This document shows, piece by piece, positions 46,530 to 55,880 of a stretch of 64,000 nt of DNA. Every line of letters begins with the position of its first letter. Positions within the stretch are counted from its first letter, which is position 1. The DNA comes from a candidate division KSB1 bacterium (GTDB taxonomy: Bacteria > Zhuqueibacterota > Zhuqueibacteria > Residuimicrobiales > Krinioviventaceae). The stretch is from positions 1,109,085 through 1,173,084 of the forward strand of contig JAXHMJ010000002.1 in assembly GCA_034521575.1 (NCBI GenBank). The letters are read 5' to 3'. Under the pieces are notes generated by a model that worked only from the letters and a program-made list of their open reading frames with translations, searched no databases and was not told where the DNA came from. Position numbers and translations under genes: made by a program.

Positions 46530-47498
46530 ATGATGAACAATCGCAGCAAACTAAAAATACCCTGGCTGGTCAAACGGCTGACCCAGATTCTCATTGTTCT
46601 GTTTGGCGTCAGTGTTCTGACATTTGTATTTTACGCCCTTGCGCCCGGGGATGCTGTCAACCAATACGCTGCTCCCAATGTTTCAGCCGAGAGGCTAGAT
46701 GACATTCGTCAGCAGTACGGCCTGGACAAGAGCATTCCGGTTCAGTATTTTCGCTGGCTTGGCAAGAGCCTGCAGGGAAACCTGGGCTATTCACTTGCCA
46801 AACATCAACCGGTTGCTGATGTGGTCAGAACGGCTATACCCGCAACGTTACGGCTTACCCTGGCTGCCCTTTGTCTGAACCTAATTTTGGGTACGCTATG
46901 GGGAGTCTTTGCAGCTGTTCACGCCAATCGTCTGACCGGCCGCATATTAAATATTGTGAGTATTCTTTTTATTTCAATTCCTGTTTTCTGGCTGTCGCTT
47001 GTCGCGCTCTATTTTTGTAGTCTCCGATGGGGATGGTATCAGGCTTTTAATACATTTTCAGCCGGATCAACATGGGCGCTGTATATAAACCGCTATTTAC
47101 TGCCTGTCTTGATTCTGGGAACAGCAGGCGCGGCCGCTACCTGCCGATTCGTCAGGGAGAATATGATAGCAGCCCTGCACGAGCCGTATTGTCTTCAGGC
47201 CAGGGCCGCGGGACTGCCGAATCAACGGATTGTCCGGTATGCGCTTCGCAATGCTCTCTTGCCTTTGATCACTCAAACCGGATTGATTTTTCCTTTTTTG
47301 TTAGGCGGTTCCTTTATCATTGAGGTTATTTTTGCACTGCCGGGTATGGGACGCATTACCTATGATGCGATTTTTTCACGTGACATTCCGGTCATTCTTT
47401 CGGTGAATATGCTGTCTGCAGCCCTGGTTGTTTTCGGTAATGCATTAGCCGACATACTCTACAGACACATAGACCCGAGAATTTCATTAACATACTGA
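46530..47498 (+). CDS. Dipeptide/oligopeptide ABC transporter permease (DppB-like)
   Basis: Inner-membrane permease of about 322 residues with six helices. Seen: LTFVFYALAPGDAVN, YGLDKSIPVQYFRWLGKSL, GNLGYSLAKHQPV, and the coupling-helix EAA-like motif (QARAAGLPNQRIVRYALRNA), then GGSFIIEVIFALPGMGRI. The start is at the tandem ATG 46530/46533; the frame is also open to 46464. Four bases separate it from the fused permease/ATPase gene. It carries peptides or nickel-like substrates in this family. Confidence 0.9.
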   Translation: MMNNRSKLKIPWLVKRLTQILIVLFGVSVLTFVFYALAPGDAVNQYAAPNVSAERLDDIRQQYGLDKSIPVQYFRWLGKSLQGNLGYSLAKHQPVADVVRTAIPATLRLTLAALCLNLILGTLWGVFAAVHANRLTGRILNIVSILFISIPVFWLSLVALYFCSLRWGWYQAFNTFSAGSTWALYINRYLLPVLILGTAGAAATCRFVRENMIAALHEPYCLQARAAGLPNQRIVRYALRNALLPLITQTGLIFPFLLGGSFIIEVIFALPGMGRITYDAIFSRDIPVILSVNMLSAALVVFGNALADILYRHIDPRISLTY

Positions 47499-47502
47499 TG
47501 CC

Positions 47503-49266
47503 ATGAATAAAGTAAACGTACTCGTATACGCAGGCGCAATACTATTGCTGTTTATGACACTCGCATTTACGCTGGGTCCCCTGCTCTCAAACTATCAACC
47601 CGATCAAATCGATCCATCGGGCACCCGATTGAGCGCTCCGTCTGCAGATCATATTATGGGAACAGATCAGCTGGGGCGGGATGTGTTTGCGCGTGTTCTG
47701 CAAGGAGGCCGTATTTCAATGTTCATTGCATTGGGAGCCGGATTCTGTTGTTTGCTGCTCGGAAGCACCTATGGAGCGCTTTCAGGCTATATCGGCGGCC
47801 GCACCGATGCTGTATGCATGAGAATAGTTGATGTATTGCTGTCTTTTCCGGTACTGTATCTGGCGGTTACCATCATGGCTGTGGCGGGGATGGGACTCGC
47901 GCCTCTTGCCATGGTCATTGTTTTAACCTGCTGGATGGACATAGCCCGGCTGGTACGCGCAGACATTTTGTCCATAAAAACCCGTCCCTATATAACCAAA
48001 GCGCTTGCCTCCGGTTATGGTTTAAATCGGGTTTTGTTTGTTCACATATTACCGAATGTGCTTCCGACACTGCTGGCAATTGCCCTTTTGCGAATAGCCG
48101 AAATCATTATGCTGGAATCTGCTCTCAGTTATCTCGGACTGGGTGTGCAGCCGCCTGCAGCGAGTTTGGGTTCAATAATCAGCGACGGGCGAATGTACCT
48201 GGCGACTGCATGGTGGATTACCGTGTTTCCGGGTGCAGCAATTGTTTTGACCACCGTTGGGCTGTATCTGCTCGGCGAGGGATTGCACAAGCGAAAAAGA
48301 GGTGAGCTATTTCTGACGATAGAACATTTAAAAGTTTATTTTAAAAATAACAAACGTGTGATCAAGGCTGTAGATCATATCAGTTTCACAATTCAGCCCA
48401 GGCAGACTTTTGCTCTGGTCGGAGAATCCGGCAGCGGCAAATCAGTCACTGCGGCATCGATCTTGAAACTTGTACCGCCTTCAGGACGTATGCAGGGTAA
48501 TGTAATATGGAAGAACCAGAATATCGCCGCATTTACGGAAAAACAGATGCAGCGGATTCGAGGCGGGCAGATCGGGTTGGTGCTCCAGGATCCGTTATCG
48601 GCATTAAATCCGGTGATATGTATAGGAAAACAGATCGCTGAAGTTATACGGTTTCATAACCATCTATCTAAAAAAGAATCAAAACGCAAAGCTCTTGAGC
48701 TCATGCAGAGGGTATATTTGAGTCCACCGGATCAGTATTTTTCAATGTACGCGCATGAACTCAGCGGCGGTTTGCGCCAACGGGCTCTGATCGCCATCGC
48801 GCTGGCAGCAAATCCGGAACTGTTGATTGCTGATGAACCGACAACTGCGCTGGATGTATCCGTGCAGCAGCAAATCCTGCTGCTGCTGAGTGAACTGAAA
48901 AAAGAAATGCAATTATCCATACTCCTCATCACCCATGATCTTGGAGTGGTTTCGCAAATTGCAGAACATGTGGCCGTCATGTATGCGGGAAAAATTGTCG
49001 AAATCGCCGCCAAAGAAGCACTATTTGCAAATCCTCAACACCCGTACACCCAAATGCTGTTCAAAGCTATTCCGGGATTCTATCATTTGTCCGATGCGAA
49101 TCAGACAAATACATATTCAGAAAAGAAACATAAAATCACCGGAACCGGTTGTTCATTCGTTCAGCGGTGTCCGGAATCGATGCCGATTTGCAGCCAAGCG
49201 CCTCAATTAAAACCCGTCAATAAGAATCACAGTTGTGCATGCCATCAAAGGAATTCACATGAATAA
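47503..49266 (+). CDS. Fused DppC-like permease and DppD-like ATPase
   Basis: Single frame of 587 residues. Residues 1 to about 265 form the second permease (GTDQLGRDVFARVLQGGRIS, DIARLVRADILSIKTR, LESALSYLGLGVQPPAASLG). From about 270 an ABC ATPase follows: Walker A GESGSGKSVTAASIL, signature ELSGGLRQRALIAIAL, Walker B LLIADEPTTALD and the OppD-type C-terminal Cys-rich CSFVQRCPESMPIC. These are usually two genes. At the junction a GAGGTG lies eight bases before an in-frame CTG, so loss of a stop/start by a sequence error is possible. A cognate DppF ATPase is not seen nearby. Confidence 0.85.
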   Translation: MNKVNVLVYAGAILLLFMTLAFTLGPLLSNYQPDQIDPSGTRLSAPSADHIMGTDQLGRDVFARVLQGGRISMFIALGAGFCCLLLGSTYGALSGYIGGRTDAVCMRIVDVLLSFPVLYLAVTIMAVAGMGLAPLAMVIVLTCWMDIARLVRADILSIKTRPYITKALASGYGLNRVLFVHILPNVLPTLLAIALLRIAEIIMLESALSYLGLGVQPPAASLGSIISDGRMYLATAWWITVFPGAAIVLTTVGLYLLGEGLHKRKRGELFLTIEHLKVYFKNNKRVIKAVDHISFTIQPRQTFALVGESGSGKSVTAASILKLVPPSGRMQGNVIWKNQNIAAFTEKQMQRIRGGQIGLVLQDPLSALNPVICIGKQIAEVIRFHNHLSKKESKRKALELMQRVYLSPPDQYFSMYAHELSGGLRQRALIAIALAANPELLIADEPTTALDVSVQQQILLLLSELKKEMQLSILLITHDLGVVSQIAEHVAVMYAGKIVEIAAKEALFANPQHPYTQMLFKAIPGFYHLSDANQTNTYSEKKHKITGTGCSFVQRCPESMPICSQAPQLKPVNKNHSCACHQRNSHE

Positions 49267-50841
49267 TTACAGGAAAATATTGATTGCTATTCTGTTTCTC
49301 GTCTACCCGTCATCCTACAGCATTGCGCCTGTTTATGCACAAAACGAAACAGCAGTAATTGCCATCAAGGGTGATTTTGATTCACTCAATGATGCTGCAC
49401 CGCATCTAATTCTAACGCCCTGCAGGTTATCAACAATATATTGTTCATGACCCTGTTTAAATTGAACAAAGACCTGGACTTTGAACCCCGATTGGCGGAA
49501 TCCTGGACAGTGAATTCAGACAGCACCCTATTAACGCTGGTTTTGAGAGATGATATAAAATGGAGTGACGGTGAAAAAACCACTGCTAAAGATGTAGAAT
49601 TCACCGTTCGGATCGCCACGCATCCCCAGGTGCCTTATCCGGCTTCATCCAGGTTTGACCGCATTCAGTCAGTTCAAGCGTTGAATGACACCACAGTTCA
49701 GGTCAAACTCGAATCCTGGTACCCGGATTTATTTTTTGATTTGAACATTCCGGTTCTGCCGGAACATATACTTGCAGCGATACCGGCGGCTCAAATCGCC
49801 CAAAGCGAGTTTAATACACAGCCCGTGGGCAATGGTCCTTATAAACTCAAGGAATGGAAAGCCAACCAGCACATTAGTTTTGAACGCAATGAATACTGGC
49901 CGTTAAAGCAACCGGCATTGTCCGGGATTGTATTCACCATCTTACAGGATGACATGCTGCTGCTTTCCAACCTGAAAAACGGGCATATACATTTGGCGCC
50001 GCACCTCAATCAAACCGTATTCAATCAGATCAAGCGCATCCCCTCAATCCGGGCAGTGCGCAGCCGCTCCAAAAGTTATTCATTCATCGGCTGGAACTGT
50101 TCACAAGACCGGTTTGAACAAAAAATCAGACTCGCGCTAAGCCGGGCGATTAACAAAAAACAAATTATTGATATCTGTCTGGCCGGATATGCCAAACCGT
50201 TTCGAGGGCCATTTCTGCCTGAATCCAGATACTACAATCCCGAGCTTTCAGGGATACCCTACAATCCGAATAAAGCAAAGCAGATATTGGTTGATGAGGG
50301 CTGGCAGGATTCCAATGGGGACGGCATCCTCGAGAAAAACAACCGGCCGTTCGAACTGGTATTGACCATTAACGCCGCAAGCCAGCTGCAGAAAGATATA
50401 GCCACAGTGATTCAGTCGCAGTTGTCGCAAATTCGGTCTGGAGGTTTCAATACAACCACTGGAAATCAACGCATTTCTTAAATCTGTTTTCCGGGACCAC
50501 AATTTCGATGCGGTCCTTCTGACCTGGGACACCGACTTTACAGTAGACCCTTTCTCCCTGTTTCATTCGATAATCCATTCAGGCGCGGCTATAATTTTGT
50601 GGGCTTTGCAAATTCAAAAATAGACAGTCTGCTCGATAAAGCAAAAACCGTCTCTTCAGCAGAAAACGCACAACCCCTTTGGGACAAGTTTCAAAAAACC
50701 ATTCTTGATCAGTCCCCTTATACTTTTCTATACATTCCGGATCATCTGAGTGCCGTGAATCATAATTTAACAAACACAAGCATCGATATACGCGGTTTCC
50801 TCAATAATAGTCACGAATGGCAGCTGATTGATGAACGATAA
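49259..50841 (+). CDS. Family 5 extracellular solute-binding protein (three frameshifts)
   Basis: Periplasmic peptide-binding protein of about 527 residues. A signal peptide (RKILIAILFLVYPSSYSIAP) is followed by AIKGDFDSLNDAAP; then FEPRLAESWTVNSDSTLLTL, WSDGEKTTAKDVEFTVR, GNGPYKLKEWKANQHISFER and IRLALSRAINKKQIIDICL. The frame breaks near 49404, 50432 and 50571. The last pieces (GLEVSIQPLEINAFLKSV, NFDAVLLTWDTDFTVDPFSL, YNFVGFANSKID) restore the family's C-terminal lobe. The ATG overlaps the fused permease gene, with AAAGGAA upstream. It supplies substrate to the two genes before it. Confidence 0.87.
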
Positions 50842-52240
50842 AAATCGATATACAGTACTGTTGTACAGTCTGGATAAAGAAACAGCGGTACGTTCAGCGT
50901 TCGCATTGAGTGATGCCGAGGGCGATTTGATCCCGTTTCAGGATTTCAACAAGCTGCTGGAATATGTTAAGAAAAGTCCGCCCGAACTGCTGCTCATCGA
51001 TATTGACCATAGCACTCAAAAGCCGTTAAAGTTGATCCAGACCCTGAACTCTTTCAAGCAGTGCGTCCTCATTGGCATAACCCGTAATAATCCTTTGAAT
51101 ATTGTGGTTCAGGCCGTACGCTATGGAGTCCGGGATGTACTGAGCCTGGACTCGGATATGCTCAAGCTGCAAAAAGAGATCGGCGGTCATTACCAGGACT
51201 GGCGCGAACGCGATCAGTCGTTCCTGGAACGGCAAAAAAAAGAATATGATTTCAGCAACATCATCGGTCAGAGCCAGCCGATCCAGCAAGTATTTAATCT
51301 GATATCCAAAATTGTAAAACGAAAATGGGTGACGGTACTGGTTTACGGGGAAACCGGTACTGGAAAAGAATTGATTGCCCGAACGATTCATTATCAAACC
51401 TGCCGCGAAGATGAACAGTTTGTGGAAATAAACTGCAGCGCCCTTCCGGAAACCCTGCTCGAGTCGGAGTATATCCGGCTATGAAAAAGGCGCCTTTACC
51501 GACGCAAAAACCAGCAAGAAAGGTCTGTTTGAACTGGCTGACAACGGCACTCTGTTTCTCGACGAAATCGGTGAGATCACACGCAGATGCAGGTGAAACT
51601 GCTGCGTGCCCTGGAAGAAAAAAAGATCAGACGGGTCGGCGGCATTCAGGATATTCGCATCAACACCCGCATCATCACAGCAACCAACCGCGACCTCAAG
51701 GCCGCCATCCGTGATGGCAAATTTCGCAGCGATTTGTTTTACCGCCTGAACGTCATCCATATCTATGTTCCGCCGCTGCGGGAGCGCGATAAAGATATCG
51801 TATTATTGGCTGACTCTTTTCTCAAGCATTTTGTCAAAGAATATGAAAGCCCGATCCAGTCGTTTTCGAAAGAGGCACGCGATTTTATGTGCAACTACAC
51901 CTGGCCCGGCAATGTACGGGAACTCAAACACAGTATTGAACGAATTGTTCTGTTGAGTGACAACAAGGTTATTTCCAGAGAAGAGATGGAGCAAACCATC
52001 CAGTCTGAAACCCCGATTGAGATGAGCGCAAAACCGAATACGGATTATCTGCAGCTAAAAATCCCGCCCGAAGGGATCACCCTCGAGGACGCAGAGTGTG
52101 CCGTCATCAGCATGGTTTTGCAAAAAACAGGCTGGAACAAAAGACGCACCTGCCGTATCCTGCAGATATCCAGGCCCCGCCTGGACAGAAAAATCGAGAA
52201 ATTTCAATTAAACCCCGTATCCAGTAAAAAGACAAAATAG
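50831..52240 (+). CDS. Sigma-54-dependent enhancer-binding regulator with divergent receiver (two frameshifts)
   Basis: AAA+ transcription activator of sigma-54, about 470 residues. Residues 1 to about 120 form a receiver-like fold: the phospho-acceptor-like Asp is in LLLIDID and the switch Thr in IGITR, but the acidic pair is reduced and the conserved Lys is missing (DVLSLDSD). Central domain: [15 protein letters not shown], Walker [23 protein letters not shown] in place of [51 protein letters not shown]. The C-terminal Fis-like HTH is [20 protein letters not shown]. Breaks lie near 51472 and 51588. The ATG overlaps the solute-binding protein stop. Probable regulator of the downstream sigma-54 promoters. 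Confidence 0.9.
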
Positions 52241-52254
52241 TAACGAAATGTTAC
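52240..52254. promoter_or_regulatory. Candidate enhancer (UAS) site 1
   Basis: Perfect palindromic arms GTAAC and GTTAC with a five-base centre (GAAAT). It begins at the last base of the regulator's stop codon and lies about 80 bases upstream of a sigma-54 promoter. The same palindrome recurs twice before the second sigma-54 promoter. Confidence 0.7.
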
Positions 52255-52331
52255 CATTTCATATAATATCTTGTTTATTTAACATACTATTATTTAGTTG
52301 TTTTAATTAGACTTATACTGCTTTACTAATT

Positions 52332-52347
52332 TGGCATTGCTTTTGCT
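52332..52347 (+). promoter_or_regulatory. Sigma-54 (-24/-12) promoter for the lipoprotein-TPR genes
   Basis: TGGCATTGCTTTTGCT matches TGGCACG-N4-TTGCW. The GG (52333-52334) and GC (52345-52346) are exactly 12 bases apart. Transcription would start near 52358, about 48 bases before the GTG of the lipoprotein. Confidence 0.75.
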
Positions 52348-52405
52348 TGATCGAGATACAGCTTATCAAAGAGGAAATTTGGAACCAACAGTAAGGAGGC
52401 AAGAC

Positions 52406-52978
52406 GTGAAATCTTTCAAGAGATCTGTCTCGATCATTGCCGTAGCGTTAATGGCGGTCATCATTGCTTTGACCGGCTGCAGCACAGACAATGCTGTATC
52501 TCCCACAAGCAGCGCCAATCAGAGCGCTCAGGGAAAAATCGTGCAATCCGATATCGGGCCTGTACAAATTCTCAGTCTAAAATCAGCGCCGCTGGCAAAA
52601 TCAGCGGCCGAGCAATTTATTGTCGCCAAGGAGGGAGGCACCATTGCAATCGGGAACAACACGCAAGGTATCAGTAAAATTGTCTTTAAACCCAATGATC
52701 TACCGAAGGACATGAGCATTACGTTCAGCTGGGCCATTGACGAGTATTGTATCGGTGAATTCGGTCCGCACGGAACACAATTCAACTCGCCCGTACGCGT
52801 AGAGTTGTCCTACAAAGCCGCCGAGTTGACGAATGTGGATGAAGAGAACCTGCGTATCTCGTATTACAACGAAAACACCAATGTCTGGGAAGTATTGGGC
52901 GGTAAAACAGATGTTGAAAACAAGGTGCTGATCGCCTATTTGGAACATTTTTCCAGATATGCGATTATTGTTGTCTAA
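52406..52978 (+). CDS. Lipoprotein with ZU5-like domain
   Basis: Exported lipoprotein of about 190 residues. The GTG start at 52406 has a perfect AAGGAGG six bases upstream. The signal peptide ends in a lipobox (IIALTGCSTD). After a low-complexity Ser/Gln-rich linker comes a beta-sandwich: FIVAKEGGTIAIGN, GISKIVFKPNDLPKDMSITF, GTQFNSPVRVELSYKAAEL, LRISYYNENTNVWEVLGG, HFSRYAIIV, a ZU5-like pattern. It is driven by a sigma-54 promoter and followed after 32 bases by the TPR gene. It may be an envelope sensor or adhesin component; the role is unknown. Confidence 0.78.
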   Translation: MKSFKRSVSIIAVALMAVIIALTGCSTDNAVSPTSSANQSAQGKIVQSDIGPVQILSLKSAPLAKSAAEQFIVAKEGGTIAIGNNTQGISKIVFKPNDLPKDMSITFSWAIDEYCIGEFGPHGTQFNSPVRVELSYKAAELTNVDEENLRISYYNENTNVWEVLGGKTDVENKVLIAYLEHFSRYAIIVV

Positions 52979-53010
52979 TAAATCAAACATCTTCAACCAA
53001 TGAGAGACTA

Positions 53011-54251
53011 GTGGCAAACACTAAAGACAGTTTTGAAAATAATCAGTTTTCGATACAGGAAAAAATAGCTACTTTTTTAAAACAAATTGAACCGCGTGAA
53101 AATTCTTGCGAAGTCACCATAAAGTCATTGCAAAATTTAATCTATGAATTGGTAGATGAACAGGAACAAGAGTTAAGAATTGATTTCCTGGACCGTTCAA
53201 GTTCAGAACTGTTCGAACGTTTTAAAGGGCTCTTAAATCGCCCTCAAGAGATACAGATCAAATTGTGGCTGGCTTCACATTATGAGCTTTTGGGAGCCTA
53301 TCAAAAGGCTCTCAAAAGTTATCAAAATGTAATAGAATTATGTGAGTCTGATGACTTTTACCGAGAAAAAGCAGAAGCCCTTAGATGGGCTGGCCATATC
53401 AGGGCCAGAAGAAATCAATGGCAAGAAGCATTTAAATTGCTTGACAAATGCTTAAATATTTGCCTAGAACATGAAGATATCGTTGCAGAATCGAGAGCGA
53501 GAAACTTAATTGGTTTAATTAATTTTGAACGCGGTGAATATGAATATGCCAATACTCATTGGCAAAAAGCATTAGAACTGTCTGATCATTTTGATAATAA
53601 TAGGCTTACGGCTTCATATTATCATAACCTTGGAATTTCGTCAAACGTAAGAGGAGATTTCGAAAAGCTCTTGCCTGTTATGCCGAAGCATTGCCCCGGT
53701 TTGAAAAAATCAGCCATACACGCAGTCTGGCCCATACCTTTCACAATATGGCGATGACTTTTGTGGACCTGAAACGCTTCGCGGATGCCGGGCAGTATTT
53801 CGAAAAAAGCTATCACCTGGCCAAAGAAATTGGAGATGTCCATTTACAGGCTAATGTCAAGCTGAACCGCAGCAGACTTTATCTTGAAATCAATGATCTG
53901 ATGCTGGTCAATGTCCTCTGCCATCAGGCTTTGACCGTTTTCAGAAAACTGGGCGACCATCTCGGTGAAAGCGATGTATTCCGTTATATGGGAATCCTGT
54001 ATACCCGACGGAAAAACTGGCAAAAAGCACAGCTTTATCTCAAAGACAGTCTGGATATGGCGCAAAAATATCAAAGTCCCCTCAATGAAGCGGAATCTTA
54101 TCTGGAGTTCGCCCACTTTTACCGCGCAAAAGAAGATAAGGAACAGACTGTCAGACAATATAAACAGGCGGAAAAACTATTTAAAAAAATAAATCTAAAT
54201 TTCAAAGCCGAGCAGGTGAGTAAGGAACTATCAGAATTTAATCCCCACTAA
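53011..54251 (+). CDS. TPR-repeat protein (one frameshift)
   Basis: Cytoplasmic protein of about 413 residues without a signal. At least six TPR-like helical pairs: LWLASHYELLGAYQKALKSY, ALRWAGHIRARRNQWQEAFK, RNLIGLINFERGEYEYANTH, YYHNLGISSNVRGDFEKALA, HNMAMTFVDLKRFADAGQYF, YMGILYTRRKNWQKAQLYLK. The start is GTG 53011. The frame breaks in the AAAA near 53663; adding one A gives EKALACYAEALPRFEK. No enzymatic or DNA-binding domain is seen. Probably a protein-binding partner of the neighbouring kinase or activator; this is inference from co-location. Confidence 0.8.
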
Positions 54252-54283
54252 CCATAACCCTATACCTCATGACGCATCGTATC

Positions 54284-54318
54284 AAAGCCCGGCCCACACC
54301 TTACTGCCGGGCTTTTTT
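54284..54318 (+). terminator. Rho-independent terminator after the TPR gene
   Basis: AAAGCCCGGC (54284-54293) and GCCGGGCTTT (54306-54315) form a perfect GC-rich stem followed by T6. It separates the lipoprotein-TPR unit from the kinase gene. Confidence 0.92.
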
Positions 54319-54324
54319 ACAGCT

Positions 54325-54379
54325 GTAACGAAACGTTACCATGTCATACTCTGTCCACAAAACAGTAACATTTCGTTAC
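54325..54379. promoter_or_regulatory. Candidate enhancer (UAS) sites 2 and 3
   Basis: Two copies of GTAAC-N5-GTTAC at 54325-54339 (centre GAAAC) and 54365-54379 (centre ATTTC). Centre-to-centre spacing is 40 bases, near four helical turns, so both face the same side of the helix. They lie 87-141 bases upstream of the second sigma-54 promoter, the normal place for activator sites. Confidence 0.75.
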
Positions 54380-54465
54380 CATGGAACCATTGCGCCCTTT
54401 TCCTTCCGATGTTTGTCGTTCATTGTTATTATTACACTTGGCAAGTAAATAATCAATGACTTGCA

Positions 54466-54481
54466 TGGCACATTAGTTGCT
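54466..54481 (+). promoter_or_regulatory. Sigma-54 (-24/-12) promoter for the PAS histidine kinase
   Basis: TGGCACATTAGTTGCT is a near-perfect match to TGGCACG-N4-TTGCW. The GG (54467-54468) and GC (54479-54480) are 12 bases apart. The predicted start near 54492 gives a 5' leader of about 42 bases before the kinase ATG. Confidence 0.85.
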
Positions 54482-54533
54482 TTTCATTCAGACAGCATTT
54501 GAAAGGGTTGTTTAGAAAAAGGAGTTTTACGGC

Positions 54534-55803
54534 ATGACAATGACAACCGCAGCACATCTTGGAGTTATTGCAACTGTTTGGAGCGGAGGTCTTTTGGTTC
54601 TGGCAGTTATTCTGTCTGCACACCTTTTGGTTATGAAAATTAAACACGAGAACCAGCCGGACAATGAGAATACGTTTCTCATAAATAATATGCCCAACCC
54701 GGTCTTGTACTTTAAACATTCAAAATGCCTGTTTGCCAATCCGGCTTTTTATGAGATGACAGGCGAAAACAACGTCAAAGGCAAATATTTTCTGGATTAT
54801 TTTGCAGAGTCGGACCAGAACAAAATACGATTATTAACCTATAAAACCCGCCAGGAAAAAAGGCAAACTCTCCAGTACAGAGCCCATCTCAAGACCGAAA
54901 CTGCAGCATATCTGCCGATACAGGTGGTTATCATTTTAGAGCCGGGTGTGCAAAATCAGACAGGATATCTGGTGCTCTATGACAAACGCAAAGAACAGGA
55001 CCTGACGAATGAACTGGAAAAGTCCAATAAATTAAGAGCAGCGGGACAACTGGCCAGTCAGATTGCTCATGACTTTAACAATCTTTTGACACCCTTGCAA
55101 AGTTATCCGTATCTGATTAAAATATCATTACCTGAAGGTCATAAAGCGATTGAATATGCCGAGCACCTGGAAGATGTCTGCTTTAGAATGAGCGACCTCA
55201 ATCAGCGAGCTGCTGAGTATGGGAAGACGATACAAACAACAATTTTACAGCGTCGATTTAAAGTCGGAAATCAAAAAAACCGTTTCATCCGCACAGGTAC
55301 CCGAGTCTATCAAATTGTCTCTGCAACTGCCTGAAAAAGACATAAATATCCATGGCAACAGATCACAGCTTTCGCGCGTGTTTCTCAATATGATCAATAA
55401 TGCGGTTGATTCTATTGAAGAGAATGGTGAAATTAAAATCAATGTGAGTGAATATTACGCGGAAAAAATACCCAATGGTTTCCCGGATTGCAAAACAGGT
55501 AACTATGTAAAGATCGATATCAGTGATACCGGTCAAGGCATTGATATGAATATCCTCAAGGATATTTTCGAGCCCTTTTTCACGACAAAAAATATGAGTG
55601 GTACGACAGGATCAGGACTGGGATTGACCATCGCCAGAGAAATCATCAGCGACCATTCAGGATTTATCACAGTCAGCAGCAGAATCAATCAAGGATGTAC
55701 ATTTTCACTCTATCTCCCGATCGAGTCTGCAGCCAAAGATCAAAAAGAATCTTCTAAACGGGATAGTCTTTTCACCCAGTACAAACAGGCAGCGTGCTAC
55801 TAA
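54534..55803 (+). CDS. PAS-domain histidine kinase (one frameshift)
   Basis: Membrane-anchored sensor kinase of about 422 residues. One N-terminal helix (LGVIATVWSGGLLVLAVIL), a PAS domain (NNMPNPVLYFKHSKCLFANP, YEMTGENNVKGKYFLDYF), a HisKA box (LRAAGQLASQIAHDFNNLLT) of the NtrB-like HDFNN type, and a HATPase domain (RVFLNMINNAVDSI, DTGQGIDMNILKDIFEPFF, GSGLGLTIAREII). The break is near 55242; removing an A gives TTFYSVDLKSEI. AAAGGAG precedes the ATG. It is probably the kinase that controls the sigma-54 activator in this locus, though that receiver is divergent. Confidence 0.87.
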
Positions 55804-55842
55804 AAGACCAGGCAAGGAGTTTCCAATTCCTCTTTGTAAGCG

Positions 55843-55874
55843 AAAAGGGCGTTTTCAACAACGCCCTTTTTTTT
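55843..55874. terminator. Terminator between convergent kinase and SDR genes
   Basis: AAAGGGCGTT (55844-55853) and AACGCCCTTT (55860-55869) form a perfect stem followed by T8 on the plus strand. On the minus strand the stem is followed by TTTTCG, so it mainly serves the kinase gene. Confidence 0.88.
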
Positions 55875-55880
55875 ATTGCA

